Assembly (NCBI GenBank): GCA_016926625.1
Contig: JAFGOE010000081.1
Location: 1 to 48,186 of the forward strand
DNA length: 48,186 nucleotides
Direction of reading: 5' to 3'
Source: Candidatus Zhuqueibacterota bacterium
GTDB taxonomy: Bacteria; Zhuqueibacterota; Zhuqueibacteria; Thermofontimicrobiales; Thiofontviventaceae
The notes beneath the pieces were generated by a model, which ran no database searches, was not told where the DNA came from, and saw only the letters and a list, made by a program, of their open reading frames with translations. Positions 15,796 through 25,185 of this stretch are shown here, piece after piece; positions within the stretch are counted from its first letter, which is position 1; each line of letters opens with the position of its first letter. Position numbers and translations under genes: made by a program.

Positions 15796-17124
15796 ATGTT
15801 CAATCTCAGACTAATTCTCATAATTCCTTTTCTGTGTTTAATATGTTCACTATCGTTCGCACAAATACACCTGGATGGGATATTGATCGAACCCGGCCAA
15901 CTATCGGACAGGTCAGGTTTTATCATTAACGAAGTGCAATTATTAAACAACGAGAAGACATCAAACGACGTCATTTTGCGTGAATTGTATTTTACAGTAG
16001 GTGACACCGTGACGTTTGAAGAATTAGCTTTAGCTCAAAAACGGCTGCTCAATTTGTTTTTATTCAATCGCGTGGTATTCGATCTGATAGACGACGATGA
16101 ACGGTATAAATTGATCATCGATGTGTCTGAGATGTGGTATATTTTCCCCGTCCCTGTCTTTTACCTCAACGAACGAAGCTGGGATAAAATCTCCTACGGG
16201 GCGAAAATTTTATATTACAATTTTCTTGGTCGTAACATCCTGCTCAATCTAACCGCTGCCTTCGGCTATAATCCGGAATGGAAATTCAGCTATCGCAATC
16301 CGTGGTTTGGTGGTGATCTGAAGCTATTTACCAACATTTCGATTTTTAAGAGTCGCGTCCGTACACAGACTCTCCAGTACGAGGCTTCAGACGATAAAAG
16401 GATCGGAATAAGCTGTCTTCTCGGAAGAAGGTTTGGCAAATATTTTTATACATCGGCGTTGTACGAATACGTTGAAATCAGTCATCCGCTCATCACGATG
16501 AGCGCTGATCTCTCCGATAAATTATCAAGTTACGGGCTCACATTATCCTGGGATGATCGTGATCTCGTTGAATACCCTCACCGGGGCATGCTCGCTTCCG
16601 TATGGGGTCGCAAGACGGTTGGCGATCGACCTATAAATTACTGGCGCTATGGATTTGATCTACGATCCTATATTCCGGTCAGCCGTGGATCTACATTAGC
16701 CGTTCGAACAGCGCTAAAACTATCGGAGAGAAAAATTCCGCTGTACGACAGAACGTTTTTCGGTTACGAAGAGAGGATTCGGGGTCATTTTTACGATAAG
16801 TTCGAGGGCGAGAATTTAGCAACCGGTAGTATAGAATTAAGGGTGCCAATCAGACATATACGTTATCTGGACCTGTCCGAATTTGCCCTGCCTGGGTTTG
16901 AAAAATATTTTCAAAATTTGAAGTATGGGGTAAGCACTGGCGTTTTCTACGATTTCGGTATGATCTGGTTTCAACAGGAGAGCCCTGATCGCGACGATTT
17001 TCTCTCCGGATTCGGAGCGGGATTGCATATTCACCTGCCCTATGTCGATCTGTTCCGACTGGAGGTCGCATTCGATTCCGATTGGAACCAAGAATACATT
17101 GCCGAGATAAGTACCGCATTCTGA
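15796..17124 (+). CDS. BamA/TamA-family outer-membrane barrel with one POTRA
   Basis: 442 residues. A signal peptide (ending SLSFAQ at about 23) is followed by one POTRA-like domain (about 38-120: FIINEVQLLNNEKTSNDVIL, FEELALAQKRLLNLFLFNRV, then RYKLIIDVSE). Next is a surface-antigen (D15) barrel with SYRNPWFGG, GLTLSWDDRDLVEYPHRGM, GYEERIRGH and the C-terminal strand VDLFRLEVAFDSD...STAF ending in an aromatic residue. True BamA has about five POTRAs, so this is a smaller relative with insertion or transport role unknown. No Shine-Dalgarno is visible before ATG 15796. rsmE follows 66 bases later. Confidence 0.85.
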   Translation: MFNLRLILIIPFLCLICSLSFAQIHLDGILIEPGQLSDRSGFIINEVQLLNNEKTSNDVILRELYFTVGDTVTFEELALAQKRLLNLFLFNRVVFDLIDDDERYKLIIDVSEMWYIFPVPVFYLNERSWDKISYGAKILYYNFLGRNILLNLTAAFGYNPEWKFSYRNPWFGGDLKLFTNISIFKSRVRTQTLQYEASDDKRIGISCLLGRRFGKYFYTSALYEYVEISHPLITMSADLSDKLSSYGLTLSWDDRDLVEYPHRGMLASVWGRKTVGDRPINYWRYGFDLRSYIPVSRGSTLAVRTALKLSERKIPLYDRTFFGYEERIRGHFYDKFEGENLATGSIELRVPIRHIRYLDLSEFALPGFEKYFQNLKYGVSTGVFYDFGMIWFQQESPDRDDFLSGFGAGLHIHLPYVDLFRLEVAFDSDWNQEYIAEISTAF

Positions 17125-17190
17125 TATTCGTGTGTAAAAATAAGATGAAAATAAACAATTCGAGTAAAATTGATAAATGAGCTACCTCTC

Positions 17191-17982
17191 ATGAAACACA
17201 AAGAATTCTATTATATCCCCCCGGAACAGATCATGGAAGACCGGGTCATCATCAAAGGTGCAGAATTTAAACACATCACGATCGTGACCCGGAAGCGGCC
17301 CCGAGATACCATCCATGTCGTCGATGGTATGGGCAATGAGTATCTGGTCACACTCACCAAAATCGACAGGAAAAGCGCTGAAGGGAAAATTTTTAAACGT
17401 TCTCGCTATACCGGTGAGCCAAACTTTCAGTTGACATTAGCACAAGCCATTCCGAAAGGGACGCGATTTGAACTGCTGCTGGAAAAATGTACTGAAATAG
17501 GCGTCTCCGAATTTATTCCATTGATCACCGAGAAGACCGTGATGAAACAATCGGACGCCAGGGAAATTCGCTGGAAGAACATTACGATCGCGGCCCTTAA
17601 ACAATGTGGTCGCTCAGTTCTGCCCAGGATCTTTCCACCGATCACACTTCATGAACTAATACGTTCCAGTAAAATCTACGATTTCCGATTGATAGCACAT
17701 CAGGATAGTGGTTCTCTGAGCCTCATCGATTCGATAAATGAAGCCAACGTAAAGCTTTCTGGCCTGACGAGGTTCAAAAACGGGATCATTGCGATCGGTC
17801 CCGAAGCGGGATTCTCCGAGGAAGAGATCGCTCTGGCAAAATCGAATTTTTATGTACCGTTTAATCTCGGGGACAGGCGACTTCGCAGCGAAACAGCCGG
17901 AATCGTCTCCTGTGCTATCATGATGGAATTCGTTGAACACAGCATCCTGTTCCAAAAAAACCAGCTCTCTTCAAAGAAATGA
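17191..17982 (+). CDS. rsmE: 16S rRNA m3U1498 methyltransferase RsmE
   Basis: 263 residues, a SPOUT-class methyltransferase with an N-terminal PUA-like part (FYYIPPEQIMEDRVIIKGAE) and the C-terminal trefoil knot: AIGPEAGFSEEEI and FNLGDRRLRSETAGIVSCAI, which bind S-adenosylmethionine. KGTRFELLLEKCTEIGVSEF is also characteristic. It modifies U1498 of 16S rRNA in assembled 30S subunits. ATG 17191 matches the family start; a TTG at 17170 would add seven residues. Confidence 0.95.
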   Translation: MKHKEFYYIPPEQIMEDRVIIKGAEFKHITIVTRKRPRDTIHVVDGMGNEYLVTLTKIDRKSAEGKIFKRSRYTGEPNFQLTLAQAIPKGTRFELLLEKCTEIGVSEFIPLITEKTVMKQSDAREIRWKNITIAALKQCGRSVLPRIFPPITLHELIRSSKIYDFRLIAHQDSGSLSLIDSINEANVKLSGLTRFKNGIIAIGPEAGFSEEEIALAKSNFYVPFNLGDRRLRSETAGIVSCAIMMEFVEHSILFQKNQLSSKK

Positions 17983-18024
17983 ATATTAAAATCACTACAT
18001 AATTCTATATTTAAAAGAATTAGC

Positions 18025-18053
18025 TTGATTTTTCTTCTAATTTTGTATATTTT
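18025..18053 (+). promoter_or_regulatory. Possible promoter of the NHL-repeat secreted protein
   Basis: TTGATT (18025-18030), 17 bases, TATTTT (18048-18053); an alternative TATATT overlaps with a 15-base spacer. The surrounding sequence is very AT-rich, which weakens the call. Confidence 0.3.
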
Positions 18054-18096
18054 AAATATAACCAACTGTATAATTAAATAAGAGTGCGTTATCATT

Positions 18097-20973
18097 ATGA
18101 AAAAACATATAGCAATCTCAATTTTATTATTCAATATAGCTTTAAATAGCTATAGTCAGAATGGTATCCAACAGCGGAGTTGGGAGGATGGTGAACCTGG
18201 ATTCTCTCAGATTGAAGGCGTGGTGGGCATCGATGTCGATTCAACGGTTCGCCTGATACCTCAATATGCCGTTCATCATGCCGACTCGTTTCAGTACATA
18301 CTATACGGCGAAAGCGGTCTCTGGCCGGTGCAAAAATTTCCGATAAATGAGGGAAATGATATCGATTTTATTTCGGAGAATAAAAATTATTATCTCATCT
18401 CCGATGGATTAGGGCGGAAAGTGTTTGAGATCAATTATACGGATCCTCAAAATCCAATAAGCGCTGGTTTTTCGTTTGCAGGAGATAAATTGCCGCTGGT
18501 CAAACCGATAGACGCATCGATATTCTACGAAAATAATAACCGAAAGATATTGATAACGGATAATGGCGGTCACCGCGTCATTAAAGTCGACAGATTAGGC
18601 GGTGACGAAGAATGGGCATACGGTGACGGAAGTTCTGGTATCGGCTTTAATCGTCTATCAGGACCTTCTGATGCCGTAGCATTACCCGATGTAACACACT
18701 TTCTGATCTGTGATCAAGGTAACAGCAGGATCATCGAGGTCAATTCGATCGATAACTCTATCGTTTGGACTTATTCCGGTGAGGGCTTGTTTAACCCGGT
18801 TGATATCGAGTATGACAGTTCGACGAATGAAGTGCTGATCACCGACCAGATTAATCATCGTGTCATCTTCGTTAAAAAAGATGAGAATCAGGATATCACC
18901 TGGCAATTCGGAACTGGTGTAGCCGCTGGCGGGAGGGAAGGACTCAATACGCCAACCGATGCGGATATTTTAGCAAACGGAAACATATTGATCTCTGATA
19001 AAGGTAATTATCGGCTCATCGAAGTCGACCGCAGCGGCGAGATCGTATGGTCGTTCGCTCATCGAAAACTATATAATCTGAAAGATGCAGATCGCCTGCC
19101 GGATAACAGGACGATAATCATCGGTAATTATCCTGCTACTGGATTCACCAACATTCCTATCTGGCTGGGTTATTCAGATTCCACGTTCACATCTGAAAAA
19201 CAAATTTTGAACAAGAACGTGAATATCGATTCCATTTTCTGGGATTCAGACACACCGCCGAACACAACGATTAAAGTCCAGTTTCGATCATCCAACGACT
19301 ACTCAGGACTCGATGCGGTGCCGTGGCAAGGACCGAGTGCCACAGATCTCTTTTTCACCGATCCAGCCTCAGCCGTTATTAAACTTAATAATTTAGCGCG
19401 CTCATTTTATCAATTTAAAGCCGTCCTGGAGACAGACGATCCCCTCTACACACCGATATTGAACGATTTTCAAATCAGATCGAACTATTTTGACAATACG
19501 ATACAAGGTATCTTGACATCGGACATCATCACTGATTCCGCCAATTACGTTATCACGAGTTGGCAAAACCTGGAATTTACGACTGAGCAATATTCACCCA
19601 GAGAGATCAGAATAAACATTCTCGACGCCAACACGAACGCCATTATTAAGACCTACTTTGCAGAAGAAACCGGTCTTAAACTGAATGCCTTTCCTCTGAC
19701 AGACGCCCCCAAATTACAGGGGGTGCAGGCGATCCGCCTTCAGGCTGTCATTCAAACAGCACAGACCAGCACGACTCCTGTATTACACTCCTGGGGAATC
19801 GAATGGAACCGAATATTCTCCACACCAGCCAAAATTGCCTTTACGAATGCAGATGGTGAAGATGTCCCCTATTACCGCTTTATCGAACTTTCAACGCCAT
19901 CTCAAAAGAATGTGGACCAGGTGTTCGTATCGTTAACAGATGAAAATCTGGCCTCTGTTCAGGACACGATCTCATTGCGTATGGAGACCATAGTAACTGA
20001 AGATAAATGTGATGTTTTATTAGAGAGAACGACCGATCCATCCGGCAGATTTCAGATGAAACGTGCGGTACAGGGTTATATTTTTAATATCGCTTCATAC
20101 AATTCCACAATCGAAGCACTCGATCGTGATACATTGCATGTAACCTACACGGATCCCACCAATAGTGCTGATACGTGTAGTGACACCGTTCTAATCATTC
20201 AAAACACCAGTGGAATCATAAAAATCGTGGATGCATATAACACTGAACTGGATACAGTGGCGATAGGAGATACGATCTTTGTACACATCGCCAACGAAAT
20301 GGATCGTAACATAACCCATAGTCAGGATACGATTTACGTAGAAGTCTTCGATAACATCACCGATGATTCCGAATTTTTACCGTTGCTCGAACTGCCTGAC
20401 TCGAATGGAACGTACTATTCAGGTAATTTTATGTCAGAATTCGGTCTTCCCGTTACGCTGAGTCCTACTGGCATTTCTGATGATTGGGTGATCCAGACAC
20501 TGCGATCCAATCAGATCGGAGCAAGATATGTTGATAATGTCACCATTCAAGATCAGATTGAGGTCGAACGCGGACCAGAACCGATCGTACCCGATTCGAT
20601 CATCATGTATCCGCAAAAACAGCTCGATTTCGACGTTGCACCCAATCCGTATTACACCGATCAAAATGATTTTTTGAAGCTAAGGGCATCGTCGACGATC
20701 GGAGATCTGACGGTCGAAAAGATTGAAATATACAATATAGCTGGTCTACGGGTTCGGTTGATCCATGGGGAAAATATTCAATTCAATTTGGGACAACCGA
20801 TTCCTCGCAATACATATGCGTTCTCGAGTAATTGGTGGAACTTAACCAACGACCAGAACGAACCAGTACGAAGCGGCATCTACTGGATCAAAATGTATGG
20901 TTATTTTACCGATGAAACAGGGACGAGATCGAACCAACTCAGTGATTTCAAAAAAGTCGTGATCATCAGGTAA
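18097..20973 (+). CDS. Large secreted protein: NHL/PQQ-like propeller plus T9SS/FlgD-type C-terminus
   Basis: 958 residues. A signal peptide (residues 1-21, ending NSYSQ) is followed by NHL-like propeller repeats at roughly 110-360: ILITDNGGHRVIKVDR, FLICDQGNSRIIEVN, VLITDQINHRVIFV and ILISDKGNYRLIEVDRSGE. The middle is beta-rich with Ig-like character and no motif I can name. The last about 100 residues (from VAPNPYYTDQND; then IEIYNIAGLRVRLI, FSSNWWNLTND and SGIYWIKMYGY..., ending KKVVIIR) look like the C-terminal sorting/FlgD-Ig domains of FCB secreted proteins. So it is probably exported across the outer membrane and surface-bound. The following gene is a PorV-like barrel, which fits a secretion link. 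Ligand or function unknown. Confidence 0.85.
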   Translation: MKKHIAISILLFNIALNSYSQNGIQQRSWEDGEPGFSQIEGVVGIDVDSTVRLIPQYAVHHADSFQYILYGESGLWPVQKFPINEGNDIDFISENKNYYLISDGLGRKVFEINYTDPQNPISAGFSFAGDKLPLVKPIDASIFYENNNRKILITDNGGHRVIKVDRLGGDEEWAYGDGSSGIGFNRLSGPSDAVALPDVTHFLICDQGNSRIIEVNSIDNSIVWTYSGEGLFNPVDIEYDSSTNEVLITDQINHRVIFVKKDENQDITWQFGTGVAAGGREGLNTPTDADILANGNILISDKGNYRLIEVDRSGEIVWSFAHRKLYNLKDADRLPDNRTIIIGNYPATGFTNIPIWLGYSDSTFTSEKQILNKNVNIDSIFWDSDTPPNTTIKVQFRSSNDYSGLDAVPWQGPSATDLFFTDPASAVIKLNNLARSFYQFKAVLETDDPLYTPILNDFQIRSNYFDNTIQGILTSDIITDSANYVITSWQNLEFTTEQYSPREIRINILDANTNAIIKTYFAEETGLKLNAFPLTDAPKLQGVQAIRLQAVIQTAQTSTTPVLHSWGIEWNRIFSTPAKIAFTNADGEDVPYYRFIELSTPSQKNVDQVFVSLTDENLASVQDTISLRMETIVTEDKCDVLLERTTDPSGRFQMKRAVQGYIFNIASYNSTIEALDRDTLHVTYTDPTNSADTCSDTVLIIQNTSGIIKIVDAYNTELDTVAIGDTIFVHIANEMDRNITHSQDTIYVEVFDNITDDSEFLPLLELPDSNGTYYSGNFMSEFGLPVTLSPTGISDDWVIQTLRSNQIGARYVDNVTIQDQIEVERGPEPIVPDSIIMYPQKQLDFDVAPNPYYTDQNDFLKLRASSTIGDLTVEKIEIYNIAGLRVRLIHGENIQFNLGQPIPRNTYAFSSNWWNLTNDQNEPVRSGIYWIKMYGYFTDETGTRSNQLSDFKKVVIIR

Positions 20974-21016
20974 TTTTTGTTCGCAATCACATCGAAAATG
21001 AACAAGGAATGAAATT

Positions 21017-22900
21017 ATGAAGATTATTATCAAATATATCACAGTTTTCTTTGTTTGTGTATCCTTGCTGCTTGCCGCTGCCGTTTCAGTTAAAGGACAA
21101 AACAGCTTCAGTAACACCGGCGCCACTTTTCTGCAGGTAAATTCCGGAGCCAGACAGGTAGCAATGGCAGAGGCTTTTACGGCTTTAGCCCATGATGATA
21201 TTAATTTAATGCGCTACAATATCGGTGGATTGGGGAGTATTCGCCATTTCATGTTATCAGTCAACTACCACCAATGGCTTGAGGATACAGAACAAGGGGC
21301 GATCGGACTTTCTCTACCGACCCGATTTGGTGTGATCGGGTTTGATTTTAATTATTTTAACGAAGGAAACGTTACAGAACTGGATGCTAATTTTATCCCG
21401 ACAGGCGGGCAGTTGGGGAGCAACGACATCGCTCTTACTTTGGGATACGGTTCGCAGATCAAATTAGGCGAGCGAACCCTCTACTTCGGAGGGGGATTAA
21501 AATTCATACGCCAAACCCTGGCCAGCGAGTCGGCAAATGCATTCGGCCTGGATGTTGGTACTCTTTTATGGCTTAAATATATTTCTCTGGGTCTCTCGAT
21601 TCAGAACTTCGGTCTAAGTAATCTGAAATTTGTCGCTCAAGAGGAACCATTACCTGAAATGTATCGTGCAGGTATCGGCACTCATATTCCTCTCGGAGAA
21701 TATATCCTCTGGAACACCGATTTTGATCTGGGCTATATGCCTGATCAGAATCTTCGATATTACTGTGGGACTGAATTCATTATTAACGAACTCTTCATGA
21801 TCAGAGGCGGATACAAGATTCACGACGCCGAAGCAAATCGCTGGGCAGTCGGACTTGGTTTGATGATTCCGATGTCATGGCTGGCCGCTTCCGAAACACG
21901 TTTTGACTATTCTTATTCACCAGTCAGCGCGTTTGATCAGGATGTTCACAGGTTTTCGCTGTTATTTCGGTTTGGATCCAGATTTCCTCTGCCCAGGACC
22001 AATATACCCGGCGAACAAGCCCTGAATGAATTAAATATGAGATTGCAGCAGGAAATAGCAGCCGCTGAAAAAGCTCGCATCGCCGCCGAAGAGTCTGAAC
22101 TTCGAACACGCGCTCTCGAGGACACACTCAGAGCACGACTCGAACGAATAAAAAGGATTGCCAGCGAAAGCGGCGGCAAGATCGTCGTTGAGGAAGCGGG
22201 TGATATCCCGCCTGGTGAAATCAGCGACAAAATACTGGTCACCATGCGCATCAATTTCGATTTCGACAAAGCAAATATCAGACCTCCTGAATTTGAGACA
22301 ATGAGACGCGTCGGTGACATCCTGAACACCTACCCGGAGAGCCAGGTATTCATATCTGGTCATACCGATGCTATAGGGACAGATGAGTATAACATACGTC
22401 TATCAAAGACACGCGTCGATAGCGTTATGAGATACCTGACTCAAAAAGAACAGGTTCTATTAGATCGCTTCTTCAATCCAATCGGTTACGGAGAACTGAA
22501 GCCAGTAGCAGATAACGATACTCCGGAAGGACGTTTCTTAAACAGACGAGTCGATTTTCTTATCTATACGATGGACCAAAAACCAGATATTCCCGAAGGT
22601 TCGGCTATAACCCATGTGGAAAACATTAACGACTCCACAATTCATATCGTTGGTAATGGTGTATTAAATTTTAATCACAGGCTCATGGATGATCCGTATC
22701 GTTTGGTGATCGATCTCCCGAAAACTTTCTTGCTCACACCGCAACGCAACTTCGATCTGTTCAACCCTCCGTTCATCAGGGCAAGACTCGGGTATCATCC
22801 TGATAATTTGTTCTCACGTGTGGTGTTCGATCTATACGGTCCTGTCGAATATGACATTTACTGTGAGGGTAAGAAGATTGTGATCACGGTAAAAAAATAG
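21017..22900 (+). CDS. PorV/PorQ-like barrel fused to OmpA and AMIN domains
   Basis: 627 residues in four parts. A signal peptide (ending SVKGQ, about 28) precedes a PorV/PorQ-type outer-membrane barrel (about 29-325: NTGATFLQVNSGARQVAMAE, AFTALAHDDINLMRYNIGGL, FGLSIQNFGLSNLKF-like segments). A coiled coil (about 335-385, rich in Glu/Arg/Ala) follows, then an OmpA peptidoglycan-binding domain (about 408-520: INFDFDKANIRPPEFETM, ISGHTDAIGTDEYNIRLSKTR, NRRVDFLIYT). The C-terminal AMIN-like domain (about 528-627) has PYRLVIDLPKTF and FSRVVFDLYGPVEYDIY. PorV carries T9SS cargo to the attachment complex; AMIN and OmpA both bind peptidoglycan. It would anchor a cargo shuttle to the wall, which is inference. 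AAGGA precedes ATG 21017, and the T9SS-like cargo gene is 43 bases upstream. Confidence 0.88.
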   Translation: MKIIIKYITVFFVCVSLLLAAAVSVKGQNSFSNTGATFLQVNSGARQVAMAEAFTALAHDDINLMRYNIGGLGSIRHFMLSVNYHQWLEDTEQGAIGLSLPTRFGVIGFDFNYFNEGNVTELDANFIPTGGQLGSNDIALTLGYGSQIKLGERTLYFGGGLKFIRQTLASESANAFGLDVGTLLWLKYISLGLSIQNFGLSNLKFVAQEEPLPEMYRAGIGTHIPLGEYILWNTDFDLGYMPDQNLRYYCGTEFIINELFMIRGGYKIHDAEANRWAVGLGLMIPMSWLAASETRFDYSYSPVSAFDQDVHRFSLLFRFGSRFPLPRTNIPGEQALNELNMRLQQEIAAAEKARIAAEESELRTRALEDTLRARLERIKRIASESGGKIVVEEAGDIPPGEISDKILVTMRINFDFDKANIRPPEFETMRRVGDILNTYPESQVFISGHTDAIGTDEYNIRLSKTRVDSVMRYLTQKEQVLLDRFFNPIGYGELKPVADNDTPEGRFLNRRVDFLIYTMDQKPDIPEGSAITHVENINDSTIHIVGNGVLNFNHRLMDDPYRLVIDLPKTFLLTPQRNFDLFNPPFIRARLGYHPDNLFSRVVFDLYGPVEYDIYCEGKKIVITVKK

Positions 22901-23290
22901 TCTCTAATACTTTGCTCTGCTATTCGGCCGATGAGCCTCTACCCAATAAATACGCGAAGAATGCCCATCGGCCTGTTATTTAATGCGATACGTATTTATC
23001 TGTTTAAGACCAATTGATCGATTGTACATTCTAATCTTTAGAGAATATTGAATTTTAATATCATAATAAGCTGCAATGCTGTTCAGACCATAGTTTACAG
23101 CATTGCAGTTTTATTTTCAATCGTGTTTGACTATGCAGTATCAGCCATGCTTCACAGTGAGAATATATCATTCTAATAGGTACGAACCATAATTGAAGTT
23201 GCATTGAATATTTTTTTTTATTAAGTTAATGATATTAAATCAAACTCAATTACTCCAAACTTTGTGTTGGAAATTATATCAAGGACATCT
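22901..23290 (+). other. Gene-free region with hairpins after the PorV fusion
   Basis: About 390 bases. Besides the terminator at 23071-23117 there is an earlier stem, GGCCGATG (22926-22933) with CATCGGCC (22966-22973), with a long 32-base loop and TGTTATTT after it. The rest is AT-rich and probably carries the GroES-like promoter, which I cannot place. Confidence 0.5.
23071..23117 (+). terminator. Strong intrinsic terminator
   Basis: CTGCAATGCTGT (23071-23082) pairs perfectly with ACAGCATTGCAG (23097-23108) around a 14-base loop, followed by TTTTATTTT. It is the likely end of the transcript carrying the PorV-like fusion. Confidence 0.85.
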
Positions 23291-23677
23291 ATGGATGAGG
23301 GTAATGAACTCCTTATCATCGGCGATAGGGTGTTGATCGCTCCCGAACCGGGAGATGAGAAGACTAAGACAGGTTTATACTTGCCACAGGGGTTATCAGA
23401 AAAAGAGAAGGTACAATGTGGATACATTGTGAAAGTCGGCCCAGGTTATATTTTACCCGTACCCAACGACAGCTCAGAACCCTGGCTTGGTTCCGGAAAT
23501 GGACCTCGTTACGTTCCCCTACAGGTGAAAGAAGGAGATTACGCTATTTTTCTCCGTCGTGAAGCTATCGAGGTTCGTTACAATCAGAAGGATTACCTTA
23601 TCGTCCCCCAATCCGGCATATTGGCGGTCGTACGAAACGACCTGTTTCCCGAAGAAGATGATTTCGATGAAAACTAA
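23291..23677 (+). CDS. GroES-like co-chaperonin paralogue
   Basis: 128 residues with a GroES (Cpn10) fold: LLIIGDRVLIAPEPGDEKTKTGLYLPQG at the start, the mobile-loop position KTKTGLYLP, then VKVGPGY, VKEGDYAIF and YLIVPQSGILAVV. It is longer than ordinary GroES because of an insertion (about residues 65-85, Pro/Gly/Ser-rich) and an acidic tail. No groEL lies nearby, so this is a stand-alone paralogue and may serve a specific client or a remote GroEL. ATG 23291 has AAGGA five bases before; the open frame begins at a GTG 27 bases upstream. Confidence 0.88.
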   Translation: MDEGNELLIIGDRVLIAPEPGDEKTKTGLYLPQGLSEKEKVQCGYIVKVGPGYILPVPNDSSEPWLGSGNGPRYVPLQVKEGDYAIFLRREAIEVRYNQKDYLIVPQSGILAVVRNDLFPEEDDFDEN

Positions 23678-23812
23678 AGCATAAATTCGATTCAAGATTG
23701 CTGCCATTCAATTTAAAATCAAAACGATCGATCGATTTGACCTGAAAGGTTTGATTGCGTTCGATTACAGAAAGTCAATTATTACTTCACACGTGTTAAT
23801 CTGGAGGATTCT

Positions 23813-24997
23813 ATGGAGATGATGTTCGCATTATCGACCAATCAGTTAGTAGATATCGCCTATGCTTTAAGAGATCGCGTTCAACAAGGTCTGAGGAAAG
23901 ATGATCAGGAAGTACGATGTCTGTTAACATATGTTCCGGCTTCGGAGGATTGGAAATCGACCAGGGCCATTGTCGTCGATCTCGGTGGGACCAATGTGAG
24001 AGCTGCCATCCTTCGAACTGAAGGGAGTCAACTCGTTATCGACCAGGGACCAAACGAATCGGTACTGCCTATTCAGCGAGGCATGCCTCTGGCGAAAGAG
24101 ACCTTTCTCGATGTACAGGCAAATCTGATTCGTGACCTGAAACCAGAATCCGGCCTGCCACTTGGATACTGTTTTTCATATCCAACCAGATCAACATTTA
24201 ACGGTGACGCAAAATTATTGAATTGGACAAAGGAAGTATTCGTGCCAGATACGGTCGGTCATCATGTAGGTAGAATGTTATTAGATCGAATCACTGCAAC
24301 TGACTTCGAATGTAAAAATGTAGTCGTGATTAACGACACCATCGCAAGTCTGTTTGCCAGCCTGACCATGAATCCGGTTGATGCTCACATTGGATTGATC
24401 GTAGGCACAGGGACTAATGTGGCGATGTTTATCGACTCATCAAAGGTTATGAAACTACCTGCTGATCTGCCATGGCGAGGAGATATCCCTGTCAATCTGG
24501 AATCTGGTAATTTCATTCCTCCGCATCTTACCGAATATGATCAGAGCGTCGATGAAGGCTCAGAAAACCCTGGCCATCAAGTATTTGAAAAAGCAGTCTC
24601 AGGAGCCTATTTAGGACGTATTTTGAAGACTGTCTTTCCACAGAGTAATTTCGATCCGGACTCCGGATCCAGGGGTGTAGTGCAATTGGCATACAACACC
24701 AGCGAATCGAGTCTTGAATCGGAAATAGCGCGCCAGATTTTGAAGCGATCCGCTAAGTTAGTCGCAGCATCCCTCGCAGGGATACTACATCTCATCGCAT
24801 CGACCAAACCGTTAAAGACAGCGCGTATCGTGGCTGAAGGCAGTCTCTTTTGGAAGGCTCCGGGGTATTCGATCGAGGTAGAACGAACGTTAAACTCATT
24901 ACTTTCTGAAATGGAAATACCGAGTATCCGTGTTGAAATTAACAGAGTAGCAAACGCCAATCTGATCGGCAGTGCTATAGCTGCACTGGTTAAGTGA
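23813..24997 (+). CDS. Eukaryotic-type hexokinase
   Basis: 394 residues of the hexokinase family (not ROK glucokinase). Motifs in order: VVDLGGTNVRAAIL (phosphate 1, about 54-67), LGYCFSYPT and KLLNWTKEV (sugar binding), VVVINDTIASL with catalytic Asp175, GLIVGTGTNVA (phosphate 2), NLESGNF, and NPGHQVFEKAVSGAYLGRI. It phosphorylates glucose or another hexose to hexose 6-phosphate with ATP. It is slightly shorter than one half of a mammalian hexokinase, typical for bacterial versions. GGAGG lies just before ATG 23813. Context, a GroES-like gene and a CBS membrane protein, is not informative. Confidence 0.92.
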   Translation: MEMMFALSTNQLVDIAYALRDRVQQGLRKDDQEVRCLLTYVPASEDWKSTRAIVVDLGGTNVRAAILRTEGSQLVIDQGPNESVLPIQRGMPLAKETFLDVQANLIRDLKPESGLPLGYCFSYPTRSTFNGDAKLLNWTKEVFVPDTVGHHVGRMLLDRITATDFECKNVVVINDTIASLFASLTMNPVDAHIGLIVGTGTNVAMFIDSSKVMKLPADLPWRGDIPVNLESGNFIPPHLTEYDQSVDEGSENPGHQVFEKAVSGAYLGRILKTVFPQSNFDPDSGSRGVVQLAYNTSESSLESEIARQILKRSAKLVAASLAGILHLIASTKPLKTARIVAEGSLFWKAPGYSIEVERTLNSLLSEMEIPSIRVEINRVANANLIGSAIAALVK

Positions 24998-25185
24998 GGT
25001 ATAAGAATCAAATTAAAGAGCCGAGAGCGGAATAATCTCTCTTATCAGCGCCTTGAGCAGATGATGCACGGAAAGCAGCCAGACGCTGTCAGGTGCACAA
25101 CATCTTTCAGACTGCTGTCACTCAACCGGATTTTACTCCGGACCGGCAACGTCAAAATCTGCAAATAAAACAAAGGAGAACTCAG

